The notes under the pieces were generated by a model. It searched no databases and was not told the DNA's origin. It saw only the letters and a program-made list of their open reading frames with translations. The translations under genes and the position numbers were made by a program. This document shows positions 8,111 to 19,230 of a stretch of DNA of 64,000 nucleotides, piece after piece. The stretch lies in the NCBI RefSeq assembly GCF_009793335.1, contig NZ_WING01000001.1:2170001-2234000 (forward strand), written 5' to 3'. This DNA comes from Actinomadura sp. J1-007 (lineage in GTDB: Bacteria > Actinomycetota > Actinomycetes > Streptosporangiales > Streptosporangiaceae). Position 1 is the stretch's first letter; the number at the start of each line of letters is the position of its first letter.

Positions 8111-9256
8111 TCAGACGCGCTCGATGATGGTGGCGTTGGCCTGGCCGCCGCCCTCGCACATCGTCTGGAGGCCGTAGCGGCCGCCCGAGCGCTCCAGCTC
8201 GTGCAGCAGCTTGGTCATCAGGATGCCGCCGGTCGCGCCGAGCGGGTGGCCGAGGGCGATCGCGCCGCCGTTCGGGTTGGTCTTCTCCAGCGACGCGCCG
8301 GTGTCCTTGGCCCACGCCATCGGCACCGGGGCGAACGCCTCGTTCACCTCGAAGACGTCGATGTCGTCGATCTTCAGGCCGCTCTTGGCGAGCGCCTTCT
8401 CGGTCGCCGGGATCGGGCCGGTCAGCATGTAGACCGGGTCCGAGCCGCACACCGCGAGGGTGTGGACGCGGGCGCGCGGGGTGAGGTTGTGGCGCTTGAC
8501 GGCCTCCTCGGAGGCGATCAGCAGGGAGGACGCGCCGACGGAGATCTGCGAGGCGACCGCGGCGGTGAGGTCCCAGCCCTCGCGCAGCGGCTTCAGCTCC
8601 GCCATCTTCTCCAGCGTGGTGTCCGGGCGGGCGCCCTCGTCCTTGCTCAGCCCGGCGATCGGGGCGATCTCGCGGTCGAACACGCCGTTCTCGATCGCCT
8701 TGGCGGCGCGCTGGTGGCTCTCCAGCGCGAACTCCTCCAGGTCGCGGCGCTTGTAGCCCCACTTCTCGGCCATGAGCTGCGCGCCGCGGAACTGCGAGAC
8801 CTCCTGCTGGCCGTACCGCTCGGCCCAGCCGTCGCCGTAGGGGAAGGGCATGCCCTTCTCCAGCGCCATCGCGACCGAGGAGCCCATCGGCACGACGGCC
8901 ATCTGCTCGACGCCGGCCGCGACGACCAGGTCCTGGGTGCCCGACAGCACGCCCTGCGCGGCGAAGTGGATCGCCTGCTGCGAGGACCCGCACTGGCGGT
9001 CGATGGTCACGCCCGGCACGTTCTCGGGCAGGCCCGCCGACAGCCACGCGGTGCGCGCGATGTCCAGCGACTGCGGGCCGACCTGCATCACGCAGCCCAT
9101 GATCACGTCCTCGACCGCGGACGGGTCCACCCCGGTGCGGTTGACGAGCTCCTTGAGCACGTGGGCCCCGAGGTCGGCGGGGTGGACGTCCTTGAGCGCG
9201 CCCTTCTTGGTACCGACGGGGGTACGGACCGCGCCGACGATGTACGCCTCGGCCAC
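8111..9256 (-). CDS. Acetyl-CoA C-acyltransferase (thiolase)
   Basis: 381 residues, full thiolase length. The nucleophile is Cys89 in DRQCGSSQQ, the catalytic His is ~337 in GHPLGATGG, and the second Cys is 367 in CEGGGQANA. It cleaves 3-ketoacyl-CoA with CoA in beta-oxidation, or condenses acyl-CoAs. The second-Cys motif differs from the common C(I/V)GGG form, as in many actinobacterial FadA-like paralogues linked to sterol or branched acid use. First gene of a likely two-gene operon with the hydratase. The 164-bp upstream region carries a CCGA-N6-TCGG repeat and GGTCAGTCAGT, possible operator sequence. Confidence 0.92.
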   Translation of the reverse strand: MAEAYIVGAVRTPVGTKKGALKDVHPADLGAHVLKELVNRTGVDPSAVEDVIMGCVMQVGPQSLDIARTAWLSAGLPENVPGVTIDRQCGSSQQAIHFAAQGVLSGTQDLVVAAGVEQMAVVPMGSSVAMALEKGMPFPYGDGWAERYGQQEVSQFRGAQLMAEKWGYKRRDLEEFALESHQRAAKAIENGVFDREIAPIAGLSKDEGARPDTTLEKMAELKPLREGWDLTAAVASQISVGASSLLIASEEAVKRHNLTPRARVHTLAVCGSDPVYMLTGPIPATEKALAKSGLKIDDIDVFEVNEAFAPVPMAWAKDTGASLEKTNPNGGAIALGHPLGATGGILMTKLLHELERSGGRYGLQTMCEGGGQANATIIERV

Positions 9257-9420
9257 TACGCCTCCAAAAGCAGGGTTGGGGTTCCGTCCCGAAACCGAGT
9301 GAGATTCGGTCAGTCAGTATGAGATTACATCCCCGGGCGCGGCAAGGGCTGTGACGCCGCCCACCCTAATCCCGCCTGCGTCCCGTTGATCTGCGGCCGA
9401 ACGGGGCCCGGAGAGGCGTT

Positions 9421-11462
9421 TCAGACGGATGCGCGGTGGGCGCCGCCGGAGGCGTGGATCTCCCGGCCGTCCGCGTCGTCGCCCAGGGACTCGTGCGCCA
9501 GGCGCGTCAGCAGGTCGGCCAGCTCCGGGTGGTCCTCGGGCGACCAGCCCTCCAGGTGCTCGGCGAGGGCCTCGCGGCGGGCCGCGGTGAGCCGCGCGGC
9601 GGCGTCCCGTCCGGACCCGGTGGCGAGGAGGTCGCCGTCGCGGCGGACGACGTAGCCGTCGGCGACGAGGCGGTCCACGTACGGGCGGCCCTGCTCGCGC
9701 GGGATGCCCGCCCGTTCGGCCAGTTCCCCGCCGCCCACGGTGCCGTCGCGCGCGATGCGGCACAGCGCCCACATGCTCCCGGCGGGCAGGTCGAGCCCGG
9801 CGGCGGCGCCGAGCCTGGCGTACATGTCCAGCGCGCGCGGGTCGCGGCGCATCAGCTCGCTGAGCGCCCGTTCGATCTCGTGCCTGGACGAACGGGCCGT
9901 CGGCGCCGCGCCGAGCCCCTCCCCGTAGTCCTGCGCCTTCAGGGTCGAGCGCAGCGGCACCTCGCGCAGGAACCAGGTGAGGACGAACGCGATGATCCCG
10001 GCGGGCACCGCGTACAGGAACACGGTGTCGATCGACTGTGCGTACGCGTGCAGCACGTCCTGGCGCACCTGCGGCGGGAACCGGTCCATCAGGTGCGGGT
10101 TGCCCTGGATGGCCGACGGGTCGAAGCCGGGCGGCAGGCGGCGCTCCCGCGCCAGGTCCTCGATATGGCTCGCGAGCCGGTTGCTGAACACCGTGCCGAA
10201 CACCGCCACGCCGAACGAGCCGCCGATCTGCCGGAAGAACGTCACGCCGGACGTGGCCGCCCGAGGTCCTCGTACGGCACCGCGTTCTGCACGACGATCA
10301 CCAGCACCTGCATGACCAGGCCGATGCCGAAGCCGAGCAGCGCGAACCGCAGGCTCATCGACAGGGTGGAGCTGTGCTCGTCCATCCGCGACAGCAGGTA
10401 CAGCGCGAGCGCGGTGATCGGCGTCCCCAGCACCGGGTACAGCTTGTACCTGCCGGTGTGGGTGATGAGCTGGCCCGACCCGATGGACGCGACCAGCAGG
10501 CCGACCATCATCGGCAGCAGGTGGACGCCCGACATCGTCGGCGTCACCCCGTGCACGATCTGGAGGAAGATCGGCAGGAACGTCAGCGCGCCGAACATCG
10601 CGAACCCGATCACGAAGCTGATCGTGGAGCTGAGCGAGAACACCGGCTCGCGGAACAGCCGGGGCGCCATCACCGGCTCGGCGGCGCGCCGTTCGACCAG
10701 GACCCAGGCGGCGATCAGCACGACCGCGAGCACGCCGAGCCCGATGATCTGCGGGGACGCCCAGCCGTAGCGCGTCCCGCCCCAGGTGGTCAGCAGGACC
10801 AGCGAGACCGACCAGCCGACGATGAGCAGGATGCCCAGGTAGTCGATCTTGTGCCGTTCGCGCCGGGACCCGGTCCGCAGCGCGAAGGCGATCGCCGCCA
10901 GGGCCAGCACCCCGACCGGCAGGTTGATGTAGAACACCCACCGCCACGACAGGTTGTCGACGAACCAGCCGCCGAGCAGCGGCCCGCACACGCTCGACAC
11001 GCCGAAGACCGCGCCGAACAGGCCCTGGTAGCGGCCGCGCTCGCGGGGCGGCACCACGTCCCCGACGATCGCGAGGACGAGCACCATCAGCCCGCCGCCG
11101 CCGAGCCCCTGCAACGCCCGGAACACGATGAGCTGCGTCATGTCGCCGGCCTGGCCGCACAGCGCCGACCCGACCAGGAAGATCACGATCGAGGTCTGGA
11201 ACAGCCGCTTGCGCCCGTACTGGTCGCCGAGCTTGCCCCACAGCGGCGTCGAGGCGGTCGCGGCCAGCAGGTAGGCGGTGACGACCCACGACAGGTGGTT
11301 CAGCCCGCCGAGGTCGCTGACGATCGTCGGCAGCGCCGTGGACACGATGGTCTGGTCGAGCGCCGCGAGCAGCATCGCGAGCATCAGCGAGCCGAGGACG
11401 ACGTACAGCTCCCTGCCCCTCGGCATGGACGCCGCCGCCCGCGTCGATGTGTCCGCCGTCAT
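9421..11462 (-). CDS. DHA2-type MFS drug exporter with C-terminal winged-helix domain (frame broken)
   Basis: The N-terminal ~400 residues are a 14-TM DHA2 multidrug exporter: LDQTIVSTALPTI motif, then GKLGDQYGRKRLF motif A. At 10260-10262 the frame breaks after VPYEDLG and resumes as ATSGVTFFRQIGGSFG, which normally follows directly. Adding one G to the GGG run restores one protein of ~680 residues. The last ~150 residues form a MarR-like winged helix (ELAERAGIPREQGRPYVDRLV, DGYVVRRDGD), an unusual transporter-regulator fusion. ATG 11462 has GGGGGG upstream. A base-calling error is more likely than decay, because both halves are well preserved. Confidence 0.8.
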
Positions 11463-11589
11463 CCCAGCGCCCCCCGGTGCCGTACGTACGGGAGGGTTTA
11501 CCCACCGCGCGACGATCACACCCGCGCCCCGCCGCGGGCGGGCGGGGCGCGGAGGGCGCGACGAACGGGGAGGAAGGGGGCGGGCCGTT

Positions 11590-12027
11590 CTAGCGGACGA
11601 TGTCCTTGGCGACCTTGGCCGCGCCGAGGGCGGCGGAGCCGCCGGCGACGGCCACCGCGCCCGCGCTGACCCACAGCGGGAGGCCGGGACGCGTGCGCAC
11701 GCCGTTCACGGTGTCGAGGGAGTCGACGACCAGGCCGAGCCGCGCCCAGAGCTTGCGGTGCGAGCCCCTGCTGAGCAGGTACCCGGCGCCGAGCGCGATC
11801 TCCCGGGCGGCGAACATCCTGGTGACGTAGTCGCGGCCGGGGTCGGCGTGCCGGCCCATCCCCATCAGCCGGACCGTCAGCCCCGGCGCCGCGAACGCCG
11901 CCGCGCCGAGAGCGACCCGCCCGCGCGCGACGCTCAGCATGAGGTCGTCCACAACGTCCCGCTGCTTGTCTTCCTTCGCATCTGCCACAGCCGTGAGGCT
12001 AACCCGCGACCGGACGCGCGGCGGCAC
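11590..12027 (-). CDS. Predicted small membrane protein
   Basis: Up to 145 residues, family not identified. It has a hydrophobic stretch at ~37-55 (GRVALGAAAFAAPGLTVRLMG), a second around 95-110 and a third near the C-terminus (VSAGAVAVAGGSAALGAA). The segment YVTRMFAAREIALGAGYL resembles DUF4267-like membrane proteins. The start is uncertain: GTG 12027 or GTG 11988 (VADAKEDKQRD), neither with a clear ribosome site. Confidence 0.6.
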   Translation of the reverse strand: MPPRVRSRVSLTAVADAKEDKQRDVVDDLMLSVARGRVALGAAAFAAPGLTVRLMGMGRHADPGRDYVTRMFAAREIALGAGYLLSRGSHRKLWARLGLVVDSLDTVNGVRTRPGLPLWVSAGAVAVAGGSAALGAAKVAKDIVR

Positions 12028-12095
12028 CGGGGTAACCCCTGCCTTACGTGTCTAGAGTGAGCGTAGGCGGCACCACCCCCCGATCGAAGGTGGCC

Positions 12096-12257
12096 ATGGA
12101 AGGGATCCTCGCCCTCTGCGTGATGGCGCTCCTCGCGGCGTTCTGCATCCGCTGGGCCGCGGTCAGGATGCGGATGCAGGCGCCCACGCGGGCCGCCGTC
12201 ATCATCGTGTTCGTCCTCGTCGTCCTCGCGTTGTGGGGTCAGAGCATGCGGACGTGA
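12096..12257 (+). CDS. Small membrane protein, 53 residues
   Basis: ATG 12096 is preceded by GAAGG at 7-nt spacing. The product has two hydrophobic helices (ILALCVMALLAAFCIRWAA and AAVIIVFVLVVLALWG) joined by a short basic loop. No family recognised. It is divergent from the 145-residue membrane protein gene. Confidence 0.5.
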   Translation: MEGILALCVMALLAAFCIRWAAVRMRMQAPTRAAVIIVFVLVVLALWGQSMRT

Positions 12258-12447
12258 GCGCGGAGGATATCTCTGGCCCCGCGAGGCGAACTTCCTGGCG
12301 GCGCGGAGAGTCATAACTGGCGATACCGGCTTCCATAGTCCGCTCGGCGTCTCACCGGAGGCGCGCCCGTCCGCGAGGAGCACCCTCCCTCGCGCCGGGG
12401 GCGGCGACCCCGTACGACGGAGCCGGCCCGAGCCGAGGGAGTGCAGA

Positions 12448-13268
12448 GTGCCGCATCCGGCGACCACGATCCAGGAGACCGGCGGCGCGATCGCCCCCCA
12501 CCTCATGCGCCTTCTGGAGTTCGTCGAACCGTCCCGCGAGGACGTCTGCCTCGACGTCGCGCGCGGGGCGGGCCGATGCCGGCCGCGCTCGGCCCCCGGG
12601 TCCGGCACCTGACCGCCGTGGAGGCGAAGCCCGTGCCCGCGCGGGCGGGCGGTCGCCGCACGGCCACCGTCGAGTTCGGGACGGGCCCGGTGCGCCTGCC
12701 CGGCGAGGGCGACCTCCCGGCGAGCGCGCGGCGCGACGCGTACGCGGGGCCGCCCGCCCGCCGCGGCTCGCCCGACGGCGCGACGATCCGCGCCGACGCC
12801 ACCAGGCTGCCCTACCAGGACGACACGTTCTCGCTGGTGACGGCCCGCTTCTCGCTCTACAACCTGGGCGACCCCGAGCACGTCCTGCGCGAGCTGCTGC
12901 GGGTGTGCCGGCCCGGCGGACGGCTGATCATCGCCGACCTCGTCCGCGGCAACCTCGCCGGGGCCGAGCGCGACCGCATCGAGCGGCTGCGCGACCCCGA
13001 CCATCCCGGCACCCCGTCCATCGCCCGGCTCACCGAGATGATCACCTCGGCGGGCGCGTCCATCCGGCGGCTCGACGTGTTCACCGTCGAACGGCCCATC
13101 GAGCCGTGGCTGGAGGGCGCCCGCGACGCCGTCGCCGCCGACCGCATCCGCGAGGCGCTCACCGACGAGGTCGACGGCGGGCCCCGCACCGGCGCCAAGC
13201 CGCGGATCATCGGCGGCGAGCTGTGGTTCACCCAGTCCTGGGCCCACGTGGCGGCCGAGCCGATCTGA
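12448..13268 (+). CDS. SAM-dependent methyltransferase (frame broken)
   Basis: GTG 12448 is preceded by GAGGGAG. This frame reads VPHPATTIQETGGAIAPHL, then VCLDVARGAG, a motif I region. The frame then breaks at 12570-12574, and the downstream frame (ADATRLPYQDDTFSLVTARF, FSLYNLGDPEHVLRELLRV, CRPGGRLIIADL) completes a Methyltransf_11 domain. One added C in GGGCC joins the two into ~274 residues. The acceptor is unknown. Motif I reads DVARGAG rather than the usual DxGxGxG, so SAM binding should be checked after frame correction. Confidence 0.7.
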
Positions 13269-13313
13269 CCCGCGGCCTCCCCCCGTAGGCGGGCGGGCGC
13301 AGGCGGGCAGGGC

Positions 13314-14309
13314 TCAGGGGACGAGGACGGCGGCGCCGGCGAAGCGGCCCGCCTCCAGGTCGGCCAGGGCCCGGTCCGCGCCGTCCAGGTCGTACGTGCG
13401 GGTCGTGACCGCGACGCCCAGGCGGGCGGCGAGCCCGAGGAACTCCTCGCCGTCGTTGCGCGTGTTGGCCGTGACCGAACGGACCTGGCGTTCCTGGAAC
13501 AGGTGCCGTTCGTAGTCCAGCGCCGGGACGTCGCTCAGATGGATCCCGGCGATCGCGAGGGTGCCGCCCCTGCCGAGCCGTTCGAGCGCGGCCGGGACCA
13601 GGTCGCCGGCGGGCGCGAAGACGATCCCCGAGTCGAGCGGGGCGGGCCCGGCGTCGAACGGCCCGCCCGTCCACGCCGCGCCGAGCGAGGCCGCCAGCTC
13701 GCGGGCGGCGGCCCCGCGGGTGAACACGTGGACCTCGGCGCCCTGCGCGATCGCGATCTGCGCGGCGAGGTGCGCCGACCCGCCGAACCCCCAGATGCCG
13801 AGCCTGCCGCCCGGCGGCACCTCGGCCCGGCGCAGCGCCCGGTAGCCGATGATGCCCGCGCACAGCAGCGGCGCGGCGCGCACGTCGTCGATCTCGGCGG
13901 GCAGCGTGTAGGCGTAGGCGTCCACGGCGAGGGCGTACTCGGCGTAGCCGCCGTGCGCGTCCCAGCCGGTGTAGACCGAGTGCGGGCACAGGTTCTCGGC
14001 GCCGCGCCGGCAGTGGCGGCAGGCGCCGCAGGTGCCGCGCAGCCACGCCACGCCCACCCGGTCGCCGGGGACGCGGCGGCAGCCGGGCCCGGCGGCGGCG
14101 ACCTCGCCGACGATCTCGTGGCCCGGCGTCACGCCGGGCAGGTGGACGGGCAGGTCGCCCTCGGCGACGTGCAGGTCCGTCCGGCACACCCCGCAGGCCA
14201 GGACCCTGACCAGCAGCTCGCCCGGCCCCGGCTCCGGGACCTCGCGCTCGGCCCGCCGCAACGGCCCGTCCGCGATCGGCCCCGGCCTCTCGACCACCCA
14301 CGCCCGCAT
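13314..14309 (-). CDS. Zinc-dependent alcohol dehydrogenase family protein
   Basis: 331 residues of the medium-chain dehydrogenase fold. The catalytic zinc site includes Cys in [10 protein letters not shown] and the GHE of [11 protein letters not shown] structural zinc loop has four Cys ([15 protein letters not shown]). The Rossmann segment is [16 protein letters not shown]. It likely oxidises or reduces alcohols/aldehydes with NAD(P). Length and motifs match the actinobacterial AdhA-like subgroup. It starts at ATG 14309 and is convergent with the methyltransferase gene. Confidence 0.9.
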   Translation of the reverse strand: MRAWVVERPGPIADGPLRRAEREVPEPGPGELLVRVLACGVCRTDLHVAEGDLPVHLPGVTPGHEIVGEVAAAGPGCRRVPGDRVGVAWLRGTCGACRHCRRGAENLCPHSVYTGWDAHGGYAEYALAVDAYAYTLPAEIDDVRAAPLLCAGIIGYRALRRAEVPPGGRLGIWGFGGSAHLAAQIAIAQGAEVHVFTRGAAARELAASLGAAWTGGPFDAGPAPLDSGIVFAPAGDLVPAALERLGRGGTLAIAGIHLSDVPALDYERHLFQERQVRSVTANTRNDGEEFLGLAARLGVAVTTRTYDLDGADRALADLEAGRFAGAAVLVP

Positions 14310-14344
14310 ACCGGCACCGTACGCCGGACCGGCCCCGCGACGCT

Positions 14345-16669
14345 TCAGGGAGTCAGCGGAAGCTCGAACCAGACGGCCTTGCCGTCGGCGGTGGGCCGCG
14401 CGCCCCAGCGCGTCGCGAGCTGGTCGACCAGGTACAGGCCGCGCCCGCCCTCGTCGGTCTCGCCGGCGCTGCGGATGCGCGGCAGCCGCATGTCGGAGTC
14501 GAACACCTCGACCCAGATCGCGTCGGCGCCGCGCCGCAGGCGGAGCCGGAAGTCCTTGGTCGGCGGCTCGCGGCGGCCGAGGTCGGCGCCGAGGTTCCAG
14601 TCGTCCTCGTCGAACGTGGGCGCGCCGAGCGGCACCGGCACGTCGTCGAACGAGGCGTTCGAGCCGTTCGCGGCACGGTCGAACGGCGCGGCGCCGAAGC
14701 CCGGCGGGTTGAACTGGACCGGGGACGGGCCGCCCTCCAGCACCAGCTCGCGGCGCGGCGCGGGGGTGGTGGTCGCGTGCAGCACGACGTTGGTGACGAC
14801 CTCGGAGACCAGCAGGCAGGCCAGCTCGGCCTGCTCGTCGAGCATCCCCCAGGCGGCGAACGCGTCAGCGGCCATCCGGCGCGCCTCCGACACCATGATC
14901 GGCTCGGCCGGGAACGAGCGCTCCTCGACCGCCAGCTCCTCGGCCGACGTGCGGATCACCACGATCGCCACGTCGTCGTCGATCTCGCCCTGGACGGCCT
15001 CGTACGCGGCGTTGGCGATCTCCTCGACGCCGCCGCGCGCGACCTCGGCGACCGCGGCGCGGACCAGCTCGCGGGCGTCCTCGCGGCTGTAGTACTCGCC
15101 GTTCTCGCGCGGGCGCCGGTCGATCAGGCCGTCGGTATAGAGCACCAGGGTGGCGCCGGGCTTCAGCTCGGCGGTCTCCTCGTTGAACAGGATCTCGCCG
15201 CCGAGGCCCGGGGCGCGGACGCCGAGCATCGCGCCCTCGCTCTCGAACGACAGCTCGCTGACCTGCCCGTCCACGATCAGCAGCGGCGGGTCGTGGCCGG
15301 CGTTGGCGAACTCCAGCACCCGCGACCAGGCGTCGTAGACGAAGTAGGTGCACGACACCAGGGGCGGGCGGACGAGGTCGTCGCTGTTCCAGCCGGAGCG
15401 CATCCGCTCGGGGCGGGTCATCGTGCGGACCCACTCGTCCAGCTTGCGCAGGATGTCGGCCGGGGCCCGGTCGTCCTGGGCGAACGCCCGGAGCGCGGCG
15501 CGGAGCTGGCCCATCACGGCGGCGGCGCGGGCGCCCCTGCCCTCGACGTCGCCGATGACCAGGCCGACGCGGCCCGCCGACAGCGGGATCACGTCGTACC
15601 AGTCGCCGCCGACCTGCGTCTGGATGCCGTGCCCGTGCGCCTCCAGGGGCCGCGCGGGCTCGTACCGCCAGGCGATCTGGAGGCCGTCGTGCCGGGGCGG
15701 CCGGTCGCCGGGCAGCAGGTGCTTCTGGAACGCCAGGGCCGTCTCGCGCTCCTCCTCGAACAGCAGCGCGTTGTCGACGGCGAGCGCGACCCGGCTCGCG
15801 ACCGCGCCGAGCAGGTCGCGGTCGAAGCCGTCGTAGTGCGGGTCGGTGCGCTTGGTGAGGTTGGACAGCGCGAGGCTCATCACGCCGAGCAGCTCGCCCC
15901 GCACCAGCAGCGGCGCGGAGATCACCGAGGTGATGCCCATCTCGTCGCCGAGCCGCTTGGACGACTCGGTCGGCGCGGAGAACCGGTGCTGCACCATGTC
16001 CTCGACGAGGACGGCGTCGCGGCGGCTCATCGCCTTGGCGCTGAAGTGGCCCGGCGGGTACGAGACGGGCTCGTCCACCTCGGCCCAGGTGCCCGGCGGC
16101 GGCTCCCAGCCCCCGGCGTGCCGGGCGACCCGCCGGTAGAGCCGGTCGCCGCTGAACAGGTCGATGAAGCAGTGGTCGGCGAACTGCGGGACGAGCGTGT
16201 CGGCCACCCGCTTCAGCGTCGTGTCGAGCTCCAGGGAGCCCGCGAGGCGTTCGCCGACGCGTTCCAGCAGGCCGTAGCGGTCCTGCTCGCGCTGGTTGGA
16301 GCGCAGCGCCTCCCGCGCGAAGATCACGATGCCGTCCACCGCGCCGGACGGGTGCCGCAGCGGCACCGCGTGCGCGCGGGTGTAGACGGTCGTGCCGTCG
16401 GCGCGCAGGTTGCAGAACGTGCCCTCCCACACCCCGCCCTTGAGCACGTGCCTGGCCAGCTCGGTGGCCTGCTCGTGGTCCTCCTCGGCGATGCCGAGCG
16501 ACAGGATGGAGTGCCCGATGACCTCGTCGCCGCCGAAGCCGAAGAGCTGCCGGGCGAACGCGTTGCCGTAGATGACGTTGCTGAAGCGGTCGCAGACGAT
16601 GACCGCCATCTCCATCTGGTTGAGGACGGTCTCGGGCGGCAGATGCGCCTCGAAAGGCGCTTCCCCCAA
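14345..16669 (-). CDS. PAS-GAF-SpoIIE (PP2C) phosphatase with HATPase domain
   Basis: 774 residues. PAS at ~12-120 ([18 protein letters not shown]), GAF at ~150-310, and a SpoIIE/PP2C phosphatase at ~330-560 with the metal-binding GGDWYDV (~355) and GDVEGRG, and a YTDGLIDRR segment. A C-terminal GHKL ATPase at ~595-774 has N-box [11 protein letters not shown] and G-box [13 protein letters not shown]. Such proteins combine an anti-sigma kinase module with an anti-anti-sigma phosphatase under sensory control. An acidic/Asn-rich insert (~650-700) interrupts the ATPase. The start appears to be TTG 16669; the nearby ATG 16677 is in another frame. Confidence 0.92.
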   Translation of the reverse strand: MGEAPFEAHLPPETVLNQMEMAVIVCDRFSNVIYGNAFARQLFGFGGDEVIGHSILSLGIAEEDHEQATELARHVLKGGVWEGTFCNLRADGTTVYTRAHAVPLRHPSGAVDGIVIFAREALRSNQREQDRYGLLERVGERLAGSLELDTTLKRVADTLVPQFADHCFIDLFSGDRLYRRVARHAGGWEPPPGTWAEVDEPVSYPPGHFSAKAMSRRDAVLVEDMVQHRFSAPTESSKRLGDEMGITSVISAPLLVRGELLGVMSLALSNLTKRTDPHYDGFDRDLLGAVASRVALAVDNALLFEEERETALAFQKHLLPGDRPPRHDGLQIAWRYEPARPLEAHGHGIQTQVGGDWYDVIPLSAGRVGLVIGDVEGRGARAAAVMGQLRAALRAFAQDDRAPADILRKLDEWVRTMTRPERMRSGWNSDDLVRPPLVSCTYFVYDAWSRVLEFANAGHDPPLLIVDGQVSELSFESEGAMLGVRAPGLGGEILFNEETAELKPGATLVLYTDGLIDRRPRENGEYYSREDARELVRAAVAEVARGGVEEIANAAYEAVQGEIDDDVAIVVIRTSAEELAVEERSFPAEPIMVSEARRMAADAFAAWGMLDEQAELACLLVSEVVTNVVLHATTTPAPRRELVLEGGPSPVQFNPPGFGAAPFDRAANGSNASFDDVPVPLGAPTFDEDDWNLGADLGRREPPTKDFRLRLRRGADAIWVEVFDSDMRLPRIRSAGETDEGGRGLYLVDQLATRWGARPTADGKAVWFELPLTP

Positions 16670-16817
16670 CGCTTCATGTCCCCATCCCGATCGCGCGTAC
16701 TACCTCTCTCGTATTGAACGACGAACCCGCCGCCGGGATACGCGCGAACGGCGGGCCGATGTGGAGATCTTCGGTATAGACCGTGGACGAGGGGTCGGGG
16801 GAGGCACGCCGGGCCGG

Positions 16818-17519
16818 TCAGCGCCTGCTGACGAAAACGTGCTCGGCGATGTCCCGCGGCAGCTCCTTCGCCTGGCTGTCCGCCTCGTCGTCACACGTCA
16901 CCCGCACACCGTCGTCCGTAGCCCGAAGGGTCACCTCTCGTCCCGGTTGTATCCCGATTTGCTTCAGTTTAAGCATCAGGTCACTGTCGCTTTGCACCTG
17001 CTCGCTGATGCGCCGGATCACCGCTCCGGCGCCGCCGGGGCTGGCCACCGCGGTCATCACCGACAGGGGCGGCACCACGGTGTCGTCGCCGTGCCCGCCG
17101 AGCTCGTCGAGGCCGGGGATCGGGTTGCCGTGCGGGCAGGTGGTCGGGTTGTCGAGCAGGGCCACCAGCCTGCGCTCGACCTCCTCGGACATCACGTGCT
17201 CCCAGCGGCACGCCTCGATGTGGACGTCCTCCCAGGGCAGTCCGATGACGTTGACCAGCAGGCATTCGGCGAGGCGGTGCTTGCGCATGACGCGCGTCGC
17301 GAGGCCGCGGCCGCTCTCGGTCAGTTCGAGGTGCCGGTCCCCCTCGACCCGCAGCAGCCCGTCGCGCTCCATGCGCGCCACCGTCTGGCTCACCGTCGGG
17401 CCGCTCTGCGAGAGCCGCTCGGCGATGCGCGCGCGGAGGGGGATGATCCCCTCCTCTTCGAGCTCGAAGACCGTCCGGAGGTACATCTCCGTGGTATCGA
17501 TCAGGCCGTGTGAGGTCAC
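16818..17519 (-). CDS. ideR: Iron-dependent DtxR/IdeR-family repressor
   Basis: 233 residues: winged helix (~1-70; LIDTTEMYLRTVFELEEEG, GPTVSQTVARMERDGL), dimerisation domain and SH3-like C-terminal domain (~150-230). The metal ligands of DtxR are all visible: His and Glu in RKHRLAE, His in EDVHIEA, and Cys-Glu-His in CRWEHVMSEEVERRL. It should bind Fe(II) and repress iron uptake genes. GTG 17519 has GGAGGGAG upstream. The symbol is given by family; the iron/manganese preference cannot be read from sequence. Confidence 0.9.
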   Translation of the reverse strand: MTSHGLIDTTEMYLRTVFELEEEGIIPLRARIAERLSQSGPTVSQTVARMERDGLLRVEGDRHLELTESGRGLATRVMRKHRLAECLLVNVIGLPWEDVHIEACRWEHVMSEEVERRLVALLDNPTTCPHGNPIPGLDELGGHGDDTVVPPLSVMTAVASPGGAGAVIRRISEQVQSDSDLMLKLKQIGIQPGREVTLRATDDGVRVTCDDEADSQAKELPRDIAEHVFVSRR

Positions 17520-17711
17520 AGCTCCCTCCAGTCTTGTGCCGTCGAGTCTACTTGCTGGAACCGTCCGGGGGCGGTGCCTGCGAATATCCCCGGCGCCCGC
17601 CGTGCGAGCCGTTCCGGCGTGCCCGGCAGGACGCGTTGTTGGTGGTGGATGGTGGTGGGTGGTCTCATGGGCGGTGGGATTGGGGACAACGTCGGACAAC
17701 CGCCCCTTCTT

Positions 17712-17725
17712 CCCGTCCGGACGGG
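17712..17725. terminator. Hairpin downstream of the MFS gene
   Basis: Perfect 14-nt palindrome CCCGTCCGGACGGG, 34 nt after the MFS stop (minus strand). There is no U-tract, so termination is only possible. Confidence 0.25.
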
Positions 17726-17758
17726 CATCACGGCTGGTGAGAGCCGGATTACAGAAGA

Positions 17759-19230
17759 TCAGGACGGCGGGTCGGCCGGGACGGGGTCCGCGGTCACCGG
17801 CTCGGCGGTGCGCGTGTCGTACCGCAGCAGGGCCGGGACGGCGAGGGCCGCGACGACGACCAGGACCGCGCACGCCAGGCCGCCGCCGACCCAGGACACC
17901 GACGCCCCCGCCACCGCGGCGGTGGCGCCCGCGCGCAGGTCGCCGAGGCGGGGCCCGCCCGCCACGACGACCGTGAAGACGCCCTGGAGCCGTCCGCGCA
18001 TCTCGTCCGGCGCGTACGTCTGGAGGATCGTCTGCCGGAACACGGCCGAGACGAGGTCGGCGGCGCCGCCGACGGCGAGCAGCACGACCGCCAGCCAGAG
18101 CTGGTGGGCGAGGCCGGCGGCGGCGACCGCGAGGCCCCACACCACGATCGAGACCACCAGGGCGTAGCCCTGCCGGTGCACCCGGCCGATCCAGCCCGAC
18201 AGCAGGCCGCCGGCGAACGCGCCGATGGCGATGGAGGCGAACAGCCAGCCGACCGCGCCCTCCCCGCCGAACGTGGTGTCGGCCAGCTCGGGGAACAGCG
18301 CGCGGGGCATCGCCACGCCCATCGCGATGATGTCCACGACGAACGACATCATCAGCACGGGCTGGGTGGCCAGGTAGCGGAGGCCGTCGAACACCGCGCG
18401 CACGCCGGGCGCCCCGGCGGGCTCGCCGAGCGGCGGGATGGGCGGCAGGCGCAGCGCGGCGTACAGCCCCACGGTGAACAGCGCGGCGTCCAGCGCGTAC
18501 GCGACCGAGTAGTTCCAGCGGGCGAGCAGGACGCCGGCCAGCAGCGGCCCGGCGAGCATGCCGACCTGGCTGACGGTGTAGTTGAGCGTGTTGGCCGCCG
18601 GGACGAGCGTGCGGTCCACCAGCCGCGGGGTGATCGCGTTGCGGGTCGGCGAGGACACCGCGAAGCCGACCGCCTGCACCGCCACCACCGCCATGATCAG
18701 CGCGAGGCTGTCCAGCCCGAGCAGCGCCTGGACCAGCAGCAGGAAGGTGGACGCCCAGGTCACGCAGGACGAGGCGAACAGCAGCCGGCGCCGGTCCATG
18801 TGGTCGGCGACCGCCCCGCCCCAGAGCCCGAAGACGATCAGCGGGACGAGGTTGGCGACGCCGAGCGCGCCCACCCAGAACGACGAGTGCGTCATGTCGT
18901 ACACCTGGACGGGCACCGCCACGGCCGTGACCTGGAAGCCGACGAACGAGACGCCCTGCCCCATCCAGAGCCGCCGGTACGCCGGGTGGGCGAGCGGCCT
19001 GGTGTCGATCGCGACGCGGCGCAGCAGCCCCCTCCCCGGCGCCGCGGCTCCCGCCGCTCCGTTCCGCGCTCCGCAGCGGTGGAGGTCGTGGTGGTGGCGG
19101 CGGGCTCGTCTTCTGGATCGTTCCCGCCGGGAGGGGGGTCGTCTTCGGGGTCCGGGGCAGCGGCGGTGTGGTCCGGATCGGCGGGGCTGTCAGGACCATG
19201 GTGGGGGGTTGGCTGCTGTTCCGGGGTCAC
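17759..19230 (-). CDS. MFS exporter with Pro/Thr-rich N-terminus (frame broken)
   Basis: An enterobactin-exporter-like MFS core starts around LLRRVAIDTRPLAHPAYRRL and continues with 12 predicted TM helices (GLWGGAVADHMDRRRLLFA). No start codon exists in this frame upstream. GTG 19230 overlaps the pdxH stop as GTGA and opens a Pro/Asp/Thr-rich ~65-residue N-terminus in another frame. One added G in the runs at 19028-19037 joins the two. It is therefore probably translationally coupled to pdxH. The substrate is unknown; the IdeR gene lies just downstream. Confidence 0.75.

Noticed and set aside
14345..19230. Siderophore or natural-product gene cluster
   Set aside because: An IdeR gene and an exporter are adjacent, but no biosynthetic enzymes of such pathways are present.
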